Source: a virus. Taken from it: a stretch of DNA of 55,586 bases. Each line of letters opens with the position of its first letter. The first letter of the stretch is position 1. Shown in pieces: positions 16,187-25,721 of this stretch. A model generated the notes under the pieces. The model saw nothing but the letters and a program-made list of their open reading frames with translations. It searched no databases and was not told the origin of the DNA. The stretch spans positions 1 through 55,586 of the IMG/VR virus record IMGVR_UViG_3300017917_005112. One strand, written 5' to 3'. Made by a program: the position numbers and the translations under genes.

Positions 16187-16774
16187 ATGAAAAATAGTAA
16201 TTTTGATAAGTGGTTAATGCGTTTAAAGTTTTTCAAAAGTGAATATCCTTTTGGCCCAATAAAAAAAATTACTAATGAATTAGGTCTTTTACATTGTGAT
16301 GATGGGCCAGCACTTATTTCACCTACCAGAGTTACTTGGTATAAAAATGGTAAAAAACATGGAGTTGATGTTGATATACATGGATCAATAAATTACTACT
16401 TTGAAAACATTAGAATCCCAAGTAGTTATTATCTCCAACCAGAAAAACTTAAAATTGATGATGTTTTGAAACATCCAAATAGTGAAGTAAGATATGTAGG
16501 AATGAAACTTATTGGATTAGACAAAATTATGAAACATCCAAAAACAGAAGTAATTGATATAGATCCTATTAAAGATATGGTTTTGTTTCAAATTCCTGGT
16601 ATTTTTGAAGAACCTGTTTGTTATATTAAAGTTGTAAATTCAACTGCAGAAATAGATGGAACATATAAAAATTATTATTTATGTGTTCCGCCAAATATGA
16701 AATCATGTAGAGAAGCTGTGGCATGGACATTTTTTTGTGAGGAAAAAGACTATAATCCAATTTATGAAACTTAG
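16187..16774 (+). CDS. DUF6745-like protein, short form
   Basis: About 195 residues. The C-terminal half (VRYVGMKLIGLDKIM, IKVVNSTAEIDGTYKNYYL, CREAVAWTFFCEEKDY, then NPIYET) is the signature end of DUF6745. The N-terminal half has HCDDGPALISP and WYKNGKKHG, the toast-rack-like 'GPA-wy-nGk-h' pattern. Bacterial members are usually longer. The start NFDKWLMRLKFFKSE also fits loosely the F-x-x-W-L tag. An upstream TTG at 16172 is an alternative start, because AGGAG directly abuts ATG 16187. The family function is unknown. Confidence 0.6.
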   Translation: MKNSNFDKWLMRLKFFKSEYPFGPIKKITNELGLLHCDDGPALISPTRVTWYKNGKKHGVDVDIHGSINYYFENIRIPSSYYLQPEKLKIDDVLKHPNSEVRYVGMKLIGLDKIMKHPKTEVIDIDPIKDMVLFQIPGIFEEPVCYIKVVNSTAEIDGTYKNYYLCVPPNMKSCREAVAWTFFCEEKDYNPIYET

Positions 16775-16795
16775 TTAGTAAAAGAAGAGGTTCTT

Positions 16796-16975
16796 ATGAT
16801 TCATACATTTTTTAATCCAAGTCAATTTAGTTTTCATGAAAATAGTTTTTGTAGAGCCTTTAAATTACATTCATTCTCAGTTCATGGATTGCTCAAACAT
16901 AGTTCAAGCATGACATGGGGAAACTTTGCTTTTCATGAAAAACAAAACAGTATTTTTAATACTGGTAAAATTTAG
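16796..16975 (+). CDS. Small Phe/His-rich protein
   Basis: 59 residues, MIHTFFNPSQFSFHENSF at the start, with AAGAGG 5 nt before the ATG. It contains three similar pieces: FSFHENSF, HSFSVHGLLKH and FAFHEKQNS. No family is recognised. The frame fills the gap after the DUF6745 gene and its stop overlaps the convergent gene end by 4 bp, a spacing typical of real genes here. Confidence 0.5.
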   Translation: MIHTFFNPSQFSFHENSFCRAFKLHSFSVHGLLKHSSSMTWGNFAFHEKQNSIFNTGKI

Positions 16976-17796
16976 ACAGGCGAGATTAAATCACCGCTAA
17001 CAATCACATGAGGTATTTGGCATATACCTATAAGATCGCTTCCTGAATATTCATAAGTAGTTTTGAATGCTGCATCACCTAAAGATGCTCCAGCTGGATA
17101 TTTTATTTCTGTATGTATGAATCCGCTTTGATATGTTCTTTTTGTGAACATATATTGATCATTTGCACCTTTTAGTAATTGCCAATCAGGAGTCGGACTT
17201 AAAGGAGAATAACCTGCTGCTGTTATATAATCACTTTCTATAGAATTTGATAAAGGCTCTAGTAGAAGTAATCGCTCAACATAATCTGGATAATCAAATC
17301 TATTTTGAATTGCATATCTTTCAAAATAAGTAGGAAGTTCTGCAATTGGTGCGTTTTTGTTGAATCCTAGTTTAGATTCGGCAGAACTATTTTCAACATA
17401 TGCCTTAAAATTAGTTTTTGATTTATTTGATTTAATAAGCACCTTTTTTGGCACCATAGGATTTTGACTTGTTGAAAAAACTTGTGCAATAAAAAAGTCC
17501 TTAAATGTAGAATCAGAATTAAGTGCAGCTACTACTTCTAAAGCACTAGTTGCAGATGCTGTTGATCCAGCTATATTAATAGAGATGGTTGAATAATTAT
17601 TAAATTTTGAATCAAAACAGTATACTAAAGTCAAAGTATCACTAGAAGATAAGTCAAATGGTTCAGAAAGCCCACTTAACATATAATCTGATCTATTAAC
17701 ATTTGCTTTAATGTTAAAATTAGGAGTATATGTTCTGTCGGCAGATAATAAACTACCTCTGAATTCAAAGTCGAAAACATTCATGAAAAATGACAT
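16972..17796 (-). CDS. Virion structural protein (putative)
   Basis: 274 residues, Ser/Thr/Asn/Asp-rich with alternating beta pattern (SLLSADRTYTPNFNIK, DTLTLVYCFDSKFNNY, STISINIAGSTASATS). GAGGT lies 6 nt before the ATG. Composition and the lack of catalytic motifs favour a virion part such as a baseplate, neck or fibre-connector protein. It lies downstream of the ferritin-like gene and upstream of no other minus gene. Confidence 0.55.
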   Translation of the reverse strand: MSFFMNVFDFEFRGSLLSADRTYTPNFNIKANVNRSDYMLSGLSEPFDLSSSDTLTLVYCFDSKFNNYSTISINIAGSTASATSALEVVAALNSDSTFKDFFIAQVFSTSQNPMVPKKVLIKSNKSKTNFKAYVENSSAESKLGFNKNAPIAELPTYFERYAIQNRFDYPDYVERLLLLEPLSNSIESDYITAAGYSPLSPTPDWQLLKGANDQYMFTKRTYQSGFIHTEIKYPAGASLGDAAFKTTYEYSGSDLIGICQIPHVIVSGDLISPV

Positions 17797-17818
17797 TTTT
17801 ACCTCAAATCTATAAAAA

Positions 17819-18262
17819 TTATTTCAATAACTTATTATATTTATCAACATCGGCTCTAGATTTTTTCAATTGATCTTCATAAAATATAATTAACCATGAT
17901 TTAGTAGATAGATCAATATCATCACTGTTTTCAAGTTCAAGAATTCTAGATGCATAATTATCTACAACCTCCTCCTCATAATTTCTTGCTGCTTTCAAAG
18001 CTTCTTTAACATCAGTGTGTATTTCAAAAATTGGAGAACTGTATGATTCTGCTAAATTACCGCCACATCCAACAATAAGATTCTGAAATTCATTTACATG
18101 TTCCAACTCTTCTTTTGATGATTCTAAAAATAATTCTGAATACTCTTCTGATAAAAGACCAGTTATACTTCCTGCATTTGTTAAATAAAATAATAAGTGT
18201 TTTCTCTCATTTTTAAGATCTTCATATATTTTAGATAAAATTCTTTGATTAAGAGTTGGCAT
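17819..18262 (-). CDS. Ferritin-like four-helix diiron protein
   Basis: 147 residues, almost all helical. Helix A has YEDLKNERKHLLFYLTN, helix B SSKEELEHVNEFQNLIVG (E-x-x-H), helix C ARNYEEEVVDNYASRI, helix D WLIIFYEDQLKKSRADV. The E / E-x-x-H / E / E pattern is that of ferritin and bacterioferritin-like proteins of about this length. The helix D His is not seen (EDQLKK), so the metal site may be incomplete. It might store or oxidise iron, or protect DNA like Dps; in a phage it is unusual. GGAG precedes the ATG. Adjacent to the terminase on the opposite strand. Confidence 0.65.
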   Translation of the reverse strand: MPTLNQRILSKIYEDLKNERKHLLFYLTNAGSITGLLSEEYSELFLESSKEELEHVNEFQNLIVGCGGNLAESYSSPIFEIHTDVKEALKAARNYEEEVVDNYASRILELENSDDIDLSTKSWLIIFYEDQLKKSRADVDKYNKLLK

Positions 18263-18318
18263 AATATCACTCCATTAGTATTGTTAACATAGTAAATATA
18301 TTATGGAAATGAACTAAA

Positions 18319-20091
18319 ATGAGCGTTTGGGAAAAAAAATATAAATCACTGAAAGAATATTATAAAAATAAATATTCATCAGAATTTTATGATTTAGATA
18401 ATTATCAGATTGAAATAAATCCAGATGAAACCGAAGATCAAGTAAATTCATACACAAAAGAAAAACAAGAAGAAGAAATTATAAAATGCACAAATTCTTT
18501 TTCGTACTTTTGTCACAAATACATTAAAATTTTGCATCCAACTCAAGGTTTAATTCCATTTGTCATATTCAAATACCAAAGTCGTGTAATTAAAGATTAC
18601 GAAGATCATAGATTCAATATAATTTCAAAATTTAGACAGGGAGGTCTAACAACAGTAACATTGCTTTATTGTTTATACAAATGTTTATTTTCATTAGACT
18701 ATTCTACAATGTTAATTTCAAAATCTGATAGAGAAGCAGTAGAAGCTGGTTATATAGTTGACAGAGCAGTTGAATATTTACCATCTTGGCTAAAACCTGT
18801 AAAAGATGGCAAATGGAATGACCATCTTAAACAAATTACTGAAACTGGTGGTAGTCTTAGATTTTTCTCACCTGAAGCTGCTCGTGGTAAGTCAGTTGCT
18901 TTTATTTGTATTGATGAGGCAGCGTTTATTAATGACATGGAAACGCATTGGAAAGCTATGTATCCTGTGCTTGCTACTGGTGGTCGTTGCGCTATAGTTT
19001 CAACTGTTAATGGTACAGCAAATCATTATTACGAAATGTATATGGGAGCCAAAGAAGGTAGAAACAAATTTCATATTATTGATATTGATTATGATGAACA
19101 CCCATTTTATAACACCAAAATTAATCCAGAGTGGGCCGAAGAACAGAAAGCTCAGTTAGGCGAAAAAGGATTTTTACAAGAAATTCTGCGTGTTTTTCTT
19201 GGTTCAGGAGAAACTTACATTCCAGGCAAAGAGTTATCTCGTCTTGATCAAGAATTGAAAAACTCATATCCAAAAAGAAAGTTATTTTCAAAATATCAAA
19301 ATCAAGAAAGAAATGATGATCCTGATATAAATGATTCGAATAAAGGTGCTTTGTGGATTTGGCAAGAACCTGTAAGTGGTCATGAATACTTCTTTGGAAT
19401 TGATTGTAGCGAAGGAGTAGGCGCGGATAACTCTTGCATACAAATTATTGATACAGATACTCTAGAACAAGTTGGTGAGTTTTACAGTAATATTATAACT
19501 CCATACGAATTTGCACAGGTAGTTTATGAACTTGCGATATTTTATAATAACGCTTTGTTAATTATTGAAGATGCGTCTGCTGGATTATCAGTAATAAACA
19601 CACTGCAAAATGAGCTTTTTTACGAAAACTTTTATTACAGCCAAAGTAATACAAAAAATCCTAAAGTTGGAATTAAAACTACTGTAAGCACAAGACCACT
19701 TATACTTACATCTTTTCAAACTTGTATATTGCAAAAGACTTTAAAACTTAATTCAATTAGAGTTGTAAATGAAATGAAAACATTTGAATACAATTCTGTT
19801 ACTAAAAAACCAGAAGCACACAAAGGCAAACATGATGATGCAATTATGGCTCTAGCTATTGCCATGTATGTAATAAATTCACAAGGAAAAAATAATCCTG
19901 CCGGTTATAGTGAGTCTAGCAAAATAAAATCAAATAGTTTAATTCATCAACTTAAAAATGAAATTCACGAACAAAATTTACCTATTAGTAATTCTACAAA
20001 TGATCAAAATAAAATCAACTCAGAAAATATGGAAGAACTAATAAAGCTTTATAGACCCAAAGATTCTCTACTTAAAGAATTTGGTTGGTGA
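18319..20091 (+). CDS. Terminase large subunit
   Basis: 590 residues. ATPase: ISKFRQGGLTTVTL is the Walker-A region (Arg-Gln-x-Gly-x-T-T type), VAFICIDEAAFIND the Walker B with its catalytic Glu, and AIVSTVNGTANHYYE the coupling motif. Nuclease: FFGIDCSEGVGADNSCIQII carries the first Asp, LLIIEDASAGLSVINTL the second acidic site and KGKHDDAIMALAIAM the third. Length and order match T4 gp17 (610 residues). It pumps DNA into the prohead and cuts it. It is followed 2 bp later by the TPR-glycosyltransferase gene. No small terminase gene is seen nearby. Confidence 0.9.
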   Translation: MSVWEKKYKSLKEYYKNKYSSEFYDLDNYQIEINPDETEDQVNSYTKEKQEEEIIKCTNSFSYFCHKYIKILHPTQGLIPFVIFKYQSRVIKDYEDHRFNIISKFRQGGLTTVTLLYCLYKCLFSLDYSTMLISKSDREAVEAGYIVDRAVEYLPSWLKPVKDGKWNDHLKQITETGGSLRFFSPEAARGKSVAFICIDEAAFINDMETHWKAMYPVLATGGRCAIVSTVNGTANHYYEMYMGAKEGRNKFHIIDIDYDEHPFYNTKINPEWAEEQKAQLGEKGFLQEILRVFLGSGETYIPGKELSRLDQELKNSYPKRKLFSKYQNQERNDDPDINDSNKGALWIWQEPVSGHEYFFGIDCSEGVGADNSCIQIIDTDTLEQVGEFYSNIITPYEFAQVVYELAIFYNNALLIIEDASAGLSVINTLQNELFYENFYYSQSNTKNPKVGIKTTVSTRPLILTSFQTCILQKTLKLNSIRVVNEMKTFEYNSVTKKPEAHKGKHDDAIMALAIAMYVINSQGKNNPAGYSESSKIKSNSLIHQLKNEIHEQNLPISNSTNDQNKINSENMEELIKLYRPKDSLLKEFGW

Positions 20092-20093
20092 TT

Positions 20094-21452
20094 ATGAACC
20101 AAATTATAAAAAAAATTTATAATGAAGTTCAAAGACTAAAACAAGAAAATAAAAATCATGAAGCATATAAATTCTTAAAAGATTTGTCTGTTGATCTTTT
20201 AATGTATTTATATGATGTTTGTTATTCAGAAAAAATCTATGACGAAGCCAAAAAAATACTCGACATGATTGATAAGTTAGAACCAAATATTTGGCAAATT
20301 GCAGTTAACAAGTGTGATTTTCATTATAAAAAATTAGATTTTGATTGTGCCTCAAAGTATATTGAAAAAGCAATAATGTGTCCAGAAGGTAATAATAAAC
20401 TTGATGTTTTATACAACTATGCCGTGATTATGGCTGAATCTGGAAAAAAACACCAAGCGATTGATATGTACAGACAAATTCTTAAAAGTTGTCCTGATCA
20501 CAAAAGTTCACTTTATAATCTATCATCAGAATTAATTATAACAAATCAGTGGGATGAAGGTTGGAAATTATACGAGAAAAGATTTTATTGTTATAAACAT
20601 TTACAAGAAGTTAAAAATAGATTTGAAGGATTTAAATATTATGATGGAGAAAATCTAAAAGGTAAAAAAATAATTGTATTTAATGAACAAGGAGCAGGTG
20701 ATTATTTTAATTTTGTAAGATTTATAAATGATTTAAAAAATGTACAAGTTGTTTTAACATGCAATCCTCACTCTGAAAAACTATTCAGAAATTCCCCATT
20801 AAATACATACGATATAGTTACAGATATGGATGTTTTAAGAAAAAAACATTCTAATGCAAACTATGTTGTTTCTGTTTGTTCTCTACCTATGTTTTGTAAT
20901 ATTAAGAATGATACAAACTTATTTCAAAAACAGTATTTAAACACAAACAAGAAAATAAAAATAAAATCACTTTCAACAACTAAACCTAATGTTGGTTTAG
21001 TTTACTATGGAAGTCCACACCATCCTTTAGACTACAAAAGAAGTATGAAAGCATCACAAGTAAAGATATTAGAAAAATGCACAAATGTAAATGTTTTATC
21101 TTTGCAATTGTCAAATGAAAGAGTCAGAGTTCATAATGGTTTAACTGTAGATATGGAAGATGAACAATTGAATATAGAGAACATTTCCAAACATATTAAA
21201 ACATATGAAGATACTGCTTCAATTTTGAAACAATTAGATTTACTTATAACTATAGATTCATCTATTGCTCATGTTGCTGGAGGATTGGGAATTAAAACAT
21301 GGTTACTTCTTGATTATAATAATGACTTTAGATGGGGAACAAATGGCAATACAACAAATTGGTATCCATCTTTTGAGATTATAAGGCAACAAAATATTTA
21401 TGATTGGGATTCAGTAGCCAATCAAGTTTGCGAGAAACTTTCTGCATTTTAA
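20094..21452 (+). CDS. TPR protein with GT-B glycosyltransferase domain
   Basis: About 452 residues. The N-terminal ~150 residues are helical repeats of TPR type (YNYAVIMAESGKKHQAIDMY, LYNLSSELIITNQWDEGW). The C-terminal domain has VFNEQGAGDYFNFVRFI, equivalent to the 'EQGLGD' loop, and LDLLITIDSSIAHVAGGLGI, the donor site D-(S/T)-x-x-x-H-x-A of GT9/GT41-like enzymes. Such fusions are common in bacteria, often modifying protein or surface glycans. ATG 20094 is preferred to TTG 20085, which overlaps the terminase. Together with 3977 it gives two GT-B enzymes in the window. Confidence 0.7.
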   Translation: MNQIIKKIYNEVQRLKQENKNHEAYKFLKDLSVDLLMYLYDVCYSEKIYDEAKKILDMIDKLEPNIWQIAVNKCDFHYKKLDFDCASKYIEKAIMCPEGNNKLDVLYNYAVIMAESGKKHQAIDMYRQILKSCPDHKSSLYNLSSELIITNQWDEGWKLYEKRFYCYKHLQEVKNRFEGFKYYDGENLKGKKIIVFNEQGAGDYFNFVRFINDLKNVQVVLTCNPHSEKLFRNSPLNTYDIVTDMDVLRKKHSNANYVVSVCSLPMFCNIKNDTNLFQKQYLNTNKKIKIKSLSTTKPNVGLVYYGSPHHPLDYKRSMKASQVKILEKCTNVNVLSLQLSNERVRVHNGLTVDMEDEQLNIENISKHIKTYEDTASILKQLDLLITIDSSIAHVAGGLGIKTWLLLDYNNDFRWGTNGNTTNWYPSFEIIRQQNIYDWDSVANQVCEKLSAF

Positions 21453-21457
21453 CAAAT

Positions 21458-22633
21458 TTAGATTACATCATCAACATGAGTAATGTAAGGACTGTAGAAT
21501 TTGTTGTACAAATCCTCCAAACAAACAAATATAAAAGATTCCAATCCTGCTTTATAAAACAAACATAAAACTTTATAATATCTGTCACAAGACATATTTG
21601 GATTTCCATACAAGAAAAATCCTTTTATTCTTTTATAATCTTTTTTAGAAAATATTTTATTTTTCTCATATGCATCATATTCAGATGTACCTCTATATCC
21701 AGGTAATAAATTTGTCAATAACACAATTTTATCACCATAAATTTTTGCTGGTGATGAAAATATCTTAACAAAAATTTTTGTTTTAGGATCAGCCATTTTC
21801 TGCTTATACAACTCTGGATCTTTTTCTTTTATTGTTTCAATAATCCTTGCAAATACATTTGTGTTCATTTGTGTTGAAATAATAGGAACATAAATATCAA
21901 CTAACATTTGGTTTTTAATCGAACTATTTATTTTAGCCACAGAAAACTGTAAGCATTCATAAAAATTATCTTGTTTAAGAAATGAGTCGAATATATTATC
22001 GTCAAAATGCCTTTCAATAAATCTTTCCAAAGCGTGTGTCGAAAAAGCTATTTCGTACTGCTTATTTTCATGATTAATAAGTTTTTTATTGTGTACAGTA
22101 AATATTCCTCCATTTTCAGTTTTGTGACGATGCAACTTGTAAAAAATTATGTTAATCTGATTATTTGAAAACATAATTCTAAACCATTCAAATGGAAGAT
22201 ATTTCTTTTTCATATCCATGCCAATTTTTTCATGAATATAACTTCCAATAAACAATATTAAACTATGTAAAAATCTACTGCTGCAAACATTAGTTTCAAT
22301 ATTTAATTCAAGATTGTTTATATACAAATTACCTTCTATGTAATTAACATTTTTGTTACTAAGTTTTTTCAATTGATCCATAGCATCGTGAATGCCGTAC
22401 TTTCTCAAATTTTTCAGAAAGTCAACATAGTGAACATTTTGGGGAGATTTTGCAATTAAATAATTTGAAAATTGAATAAGATTAAGTGTTTTTTCAATAG
22501 CTTCTTTCAAGTCTTGATTTACTAATTGCTCATTCGCAAAAACAACTTTAGGATACAAGTTGTTTAGAGAATCAATGTGTTTTTGCTTTCTTATCCTTTC
22601 TGCTCTTTCCTTTTTTTTAGCAGCACTTCCCAT
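21458..22633 (-). CDS. Large hypothetical protein
   Basis: 391 residues with basic N-terminus (GSAAKKKERAERIRKQKH). Near the middle is FSTHALERFIERHFD, reminiscent of the 'HALERxxER' motif seen in some RNase-type toxins, but other motifs are missing. The C-terminus is rich in aromatic and Cys residues. GGAGG lies about 10 nt before the ATG. It is transcribed toward the TPR-glycosyltransferase and ends 5 bp from it. No reliable function. Confidence 0.6.
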   Translation of the reverse strand: MGSAAKKKERAERIRKQKHIDSLNNLYPKVVFANEQLVNQDLKEAIEKTLNLIQFSNYLIAKSPQNVHYVDFLKNLRKYGIHDAMDQLKKLSNKNVNYIEGNLYINNLELNIETNVCSSRFLHSLILFIGSYIHEKIGMDMKKKYLPFEWFRIMFSNNQINIIFYKLHRHKTENGGIFTVHNKKLINHENKQYEIAFSTHALERFIERHFDDNIFDSFLKQDNFYECLQFSVAKINSSIKNQMLVDIYVPIISTQMNTNVFARIIETIKEKDPELYKQKMADPKTKIFVKIFSSPAKIYGDKIVLLTNLLPGYRGTSEYDAYEKNKIFSKKDYKRIKGFFLYGNPNMSCDRYYKVLCLFYKAGLESFIFVCLEDLYNKFYSPYITHVDDVI

Positions 22634-22727
22634 GATCCAATTCCTCCATACCTTATTTTAATTCCGAAACCCACTAAAAAAAGGCCAATGAATTGACATA
22701 TGTGCTTATTTGAGATAGGGTTCATGT

Positions 22728-23423
22728 ATGGAAAACAACAAGCCTAAATTTGGTGATCTTCGTGATGATGGACTGTATTATGCAGGCCGTAAAAAAAGTC
22801 AAGAAATGTGGATTACAAAAGAGCAATTAGACAGAAGAATAGCATCCAGAAAGGCTTATAGAAGAATTTGTTCTATTGAATATAAAAAAAGACAACTAGA
22901 AAAAAACATTATGGATAGAAATTATGTAGGTAAATATAATTTTAGCACAAATAAGTACTTTATAAGGGTGACAGGTTCTGGCAAAGAAGTATGGGGTAAT
23001 GAAGAACAACTTAATGCTTATAGAGAAAAAATAAGAAAATCTTCCCGAAGAAGATATTCTAAACTTAAACAACTTACAAAAACTTCATTACGAGTAGGCG
23101 ATCAAAATCCAGACAATCCATTAGAGTATGTTTGTTATATATCTGGCAACAGACCTTATTTTGGCACTAAACAACAACTGCTGAACAATATAGAAAGAAG
23201 AAATATAGCTTACAGAAAAAGAAATCAAAAAAACAGAAAAATAAGACAAGACAAATTACAAAAATTAACAAATATAATTAAAAGAGGGACAGAATCTACA
23301 GAAACTAATTTGGTTTTTTGGCAATATAATCAAAGAGGCGAAGAAAGATGGGTTACTAAAGAACAATATCAACACTTTATAGAAAAAGAAAAACAAAGAA
23401 AATCAAGATCTGCCAATAAATAG
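22728..23423 (+). CDS. Basic four-repeat, probably DNA-binding protein
   Basis: 231 residues, strongly basic. Four related units of ~45-60 residues each start with a short Gly turn, then an aromatic strand and a helix: DDGLYYAGRKKSQEMWITKE, then NKYFIRVTGSGKEVWGNEEQ, LEYVCYISGNRPYFGTKQQ, and NLVFWQYNQRGEERWVTKEQ. Each is followed by a Lys/Arg-rich helix. The pattern resembles the small DNA-contacting repeats found beside some phage HNH endonucleases, without the HNH core. A perfect TTGACA lies upstream (22693) but its -10 is poor. Role is likely DNA-associated. Confidence 0.6.
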   Translation: MENNKPKFGDLRDDGLYYAGRKKSQEMWITKEQLDRRIASRKAYRRICSIEYKKRQLEKNIMDRNYVGKYNFSTNKYFIRVTGSGKEVWGNEEQLNAYREKIRKSSRRRYSKLKQLTKTSLRVGDQNPDNPLEYVCYISGNRPYFGTKQQLLNNIERRNIAYRKRNQKNRKIRQDKLQKLTNIIKRGTESTETNLVFWQYNQRGEERWVTKEQYQHFIEKEKQRKSRSANK

Positions 23424-23427
23424 TTTT

Positions 23428-23886
23428 ATGGATGGGTTTAAGGAATTTTACTTACTAAACGAAAGACAGCAATTTGGAAAGTCAATGCTTTATCCTTTAG
23501 GGTATGGTGGATTAGGAAATTATCCTCCTTCATATATGATTCCAAGCCAAGCTGATGCAATTACTTACTTAACCGATGATGCTCGTCTATGGTCAATTTG
23601 GGAAAAAGCTCCATTCCCTATACATCATATAAAACCACATCCAGTTGCTCCTAAACCTCCAAAACTTGATGGTGAAATAATTCCTTGGAAAGATCACAAG
23701 AAGTTTCTCGCTAATGGTATGGTTGGTATTGAATCTGATATGCCTCCCGGCGAAGTTATTCCTTGGAATAAAAAAGACTGTTTACCTTGCACAGTTAAAG
23801 CCCCAGAAACACTTGATCCTCGACTTTGTGGAAAGAAAGCCGAGGATTCAGTGTGCAAGCATATGTGGAAGATGCCACCTTATTAA
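23428..23886 (+). CDS. Hypothetical protein with tag-like N-terminus
   Basis: 152 residues beginning MDGFKEFYLLNERQQF, which fits F-x-x-F plus L-x-Glu (candidate cleavage after LLNE). The body is Pro/Trp-rich with two similar pieces (DGEIIPWKDHKK and PGEVIPWNKKD) and six Cys near the C-terminus in pairs (CLPC, LCGKK, VCKHMW). A virion or packaged protein is plausible. No ribosome site is seen before the ATG. It ends 4 bp inside the convergent fibre gene. Confidence 0.55.
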   Translation: MDGFKEFYLLNERQQFGKSMLYPLGYGGLGNYPPSYMIPSQADAITYLTDDARLWSIWEKAPFPIHHIKPHPVAPKPPKLDGEIIPWKDHKKFLANGMVGIESDMPPGEVIPWNKKDCLPCTVKAPETLDPRLCGKKAEDSVCKHMWKMPPY

Positions 23887-25688
23887 ACAATTTCAAACCA
23901 TGACAAATCAGCTAAAACCTTAGTATTTGCTGATGTTGGTGCCATTGCTACAGTAAATACATCAGCAACGCCATTTATTGTTCTGCCTAATTGGAAATTA
24001 AATTCATTAATGTTTGTAATATCCAAAGCACCTTGTTTGTTTATATAACCACCAACTATATTGTTTCCGCTTCCACTTATTAGGCCAGTAGCAGATGTAT
24101 CGTATTGAACATTACCATTATAATGAGTAACCCAAGTTGCGCCACTAAGAGTCGGATTTAAAATAATTCTATATTGAATATCTTGATTGCTTGTTACAAT
24201 AGCATTTAAATTTGACGGGACAATAATTGAATCCAATCTTCCTGAAGCAAGACGAATTGAAATTATTGGATATAAAACATTATCAGTTGCCAAATTTTTT
24301 GCAGTTGTTCCCAAATCAACATTATATCTTCTGCTGAATCCTTCATAACCAGCTTCAGAAATAACACTGTTACAAATTTGTTTCAAATTACCAGATCTTG
24401 TAACTGCTGTTGTATTTGTAATTTCATATCTTAAAGGCAAACAAGCTGTTGTCATATATGTGCCACTAATTGGGCTTGTGCTAACAGGTGTATGCTTAAA
24501 TGTGTGACAGGAAACATATTGACCATTCAATACGAATCCTACTCTTACATCACCAACACCTAACCATTCAATATCGATGAAAAATATCATTGAACTGCTG
24601 AAATCATTTAGGGTGTAGCCACTAGGACCGTTTCCATTTAAGTTGTCAACATTCCAACTGCCTTTTGGCACTCTTTCTTCTGTCACGCTACCAGAAACGC
24701 TAGTTCTTAGTACGAAAGTTGGTGTTGTACCATTCATTTCAAAATAAATGCCATTATCGTCTCCGAAATAACCGCATCTCTGTCTCTGTCCTGTTTGTCC
24801 AGAACACATGGTAAAAGTGCTATAAATAAGCAATGATTTTCCGGGTTGGTAAGGCATAACTCGTTTGGTTTCTGTGACAACACTTGCACCAGATGTCAGA
24901 CTGGTGTTCATATTAACTAAACTTCCATTAATATCATAAGAAAAAGAACCGCCACCGCTTGTTACATAATCCCACTTATCATTAATTTGATAACGATGTT
25001 GGCTATCAAATAGAGTAAAAGGATTGCTTACTCTAAGTCTTCCAAAAGCATCAGTGCTTCCTCCTGCAAAAGTAACAGGAATGCCATTTCCACCAATTGA
25101 TCCTGAATTAATAGAAACAGGTAATGGATTTGTCGGACTTACTACTGCACCGCTATTAAGCAAAGTAATATTGCCAGATAAAACTCTTATATTGCCGGAA
25201 TTTACTACCGCATTAATGTTACCTGAGTTTATTACTGCATTTATATTACCTGAATTTATAGATGCAGTAACATTACCGGATGTAACAAATGCATTAATGT
25301 TGCCAGAGTTTACAACTGCGTTAATATTACCACTGTTTACAACAGCATTTATTTGACCAGACATCACATGGACTTCACCAGAATTTAGTCCAATCATTCC
25401 ACCAATTGGAAAAGGGTTGTTATAACCAACTGCACCGCTGGCTGTATAAATTGATGTATTGCCTGACAATAAAGCAAATGTGCCAGATGCAAAATTTACA
25501 TTCAAAGATCCTGAACTTAAAGTAACACTAGCTGAACCGATGTTGACAGGAAGTGGATTAGCATTGCTGACTTCTGTAGCCTCATCATTATCACCAAAAG
25601 CCATCTTTGTCTTTAGCCATTTAACATTACCGATTTGATCAGCAGCTAAAGGCATATCATGATCTGTTGCACGAAATGTATCTGCCAT
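23883..25688 (-). CDS. Large virion fibre / structural protein
   Basis: 601 residues. Residues ~110-175 are an 8-residue repeat (NSGNINAVV and variants) that probably forms a beta-helix or coiled shaft. It is followed by DAFGRLRVSNPFTLFDSQHR, a motif I recall in structural proteins of marine myophages. The C-terminal ~380 residues are Gly/Ser/Thr-rich beta. No Lys-rich bias, in contrast to the neighbours. AAGGTG lies upstream and a TTAATAAATA late-type box lies further up. Most likely a tail-associated fibre or head-neck protein. Confidence 0.75.
   Translation of the reverse strand: MADTFRATDHDMPLAADQIGNVKWLKTKMAFGDNDEATEVSNANPLPVNIGSASVTLSSGSLNVNFASGTFALLSGNTSIYTASGAVGYNNPFPIGGMIGLNSGEVHVMSGQINAVVNSGNINAVVNSGNINAFVTSGNVTASINSGNINAVINSGNINAVVNSGNIRVLSGNITLLNSGAVVSPTNPLPVSINSGSIGGNGIPVTFAGGSTDAFGRLRVSNPFTLFDSQHRYQINDKWDYVTSGGGSFSYDINGSLVNMNTSLTSGASVVTETKRVMPYQPGKSLLIYSTFTMCSGQTGQRQRCGYFGDDNGIYFEMNGTTPTFVLRTSVSGSVTEERVPKGSWNVDNLNGNGPSGYTLNDFSSSMIFFIDIEWLGVGDVRVGFVLNGQYVSCHTFKHTPVSTSPISGTYMTTACLPLRYEITNTTAVTRSGNLKQICNSVISEAGYEGFSRRYNVDLGTTAKNLATDNVLYPIISIRLASGRLDSIIVPSNLNAIVTSNQDIQYRIILNPTLSGATWVTHYNGNVQYDTSATGLISGSGNNIVGGYINKQGALDITNINEFNFQLGRTINGVADVFTVAMAPTSANTKVLADLSWFEIV
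25170..25363 (-). repeat. 24-bp tandem repeats coding for NSGNINAVV units
   Basis: About eight imperfect 24-bp units within the fibre gene, read on the minus strand as Asn-Ser-Gly-Asn-Ile-Asn-Ala-Val. Boundaries are approximate. Confidence 0.8.
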
Positions 25689-25721
25689 ATTTCACCTTTT
25701 TTATTATATTTATTAATAAAA

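Noticed and set aside
18319-20091. Small terminase next to the large one
   Set aside because: Neither neighbour resembles TerS; the downstream gene is a TPR-glycosyltransferase.
22693-22721. Promoter with perfect TTGACA before the basic repeat gene
   Set aside because: The -10 at the right distance (ATAGGG) is poor, so it is not listed as a promoter.
24999-25356. Plus-strand frame over the fibre repeats
   Set aside because: It is a shadow of the minus-strand NSGNINAVV repeats.
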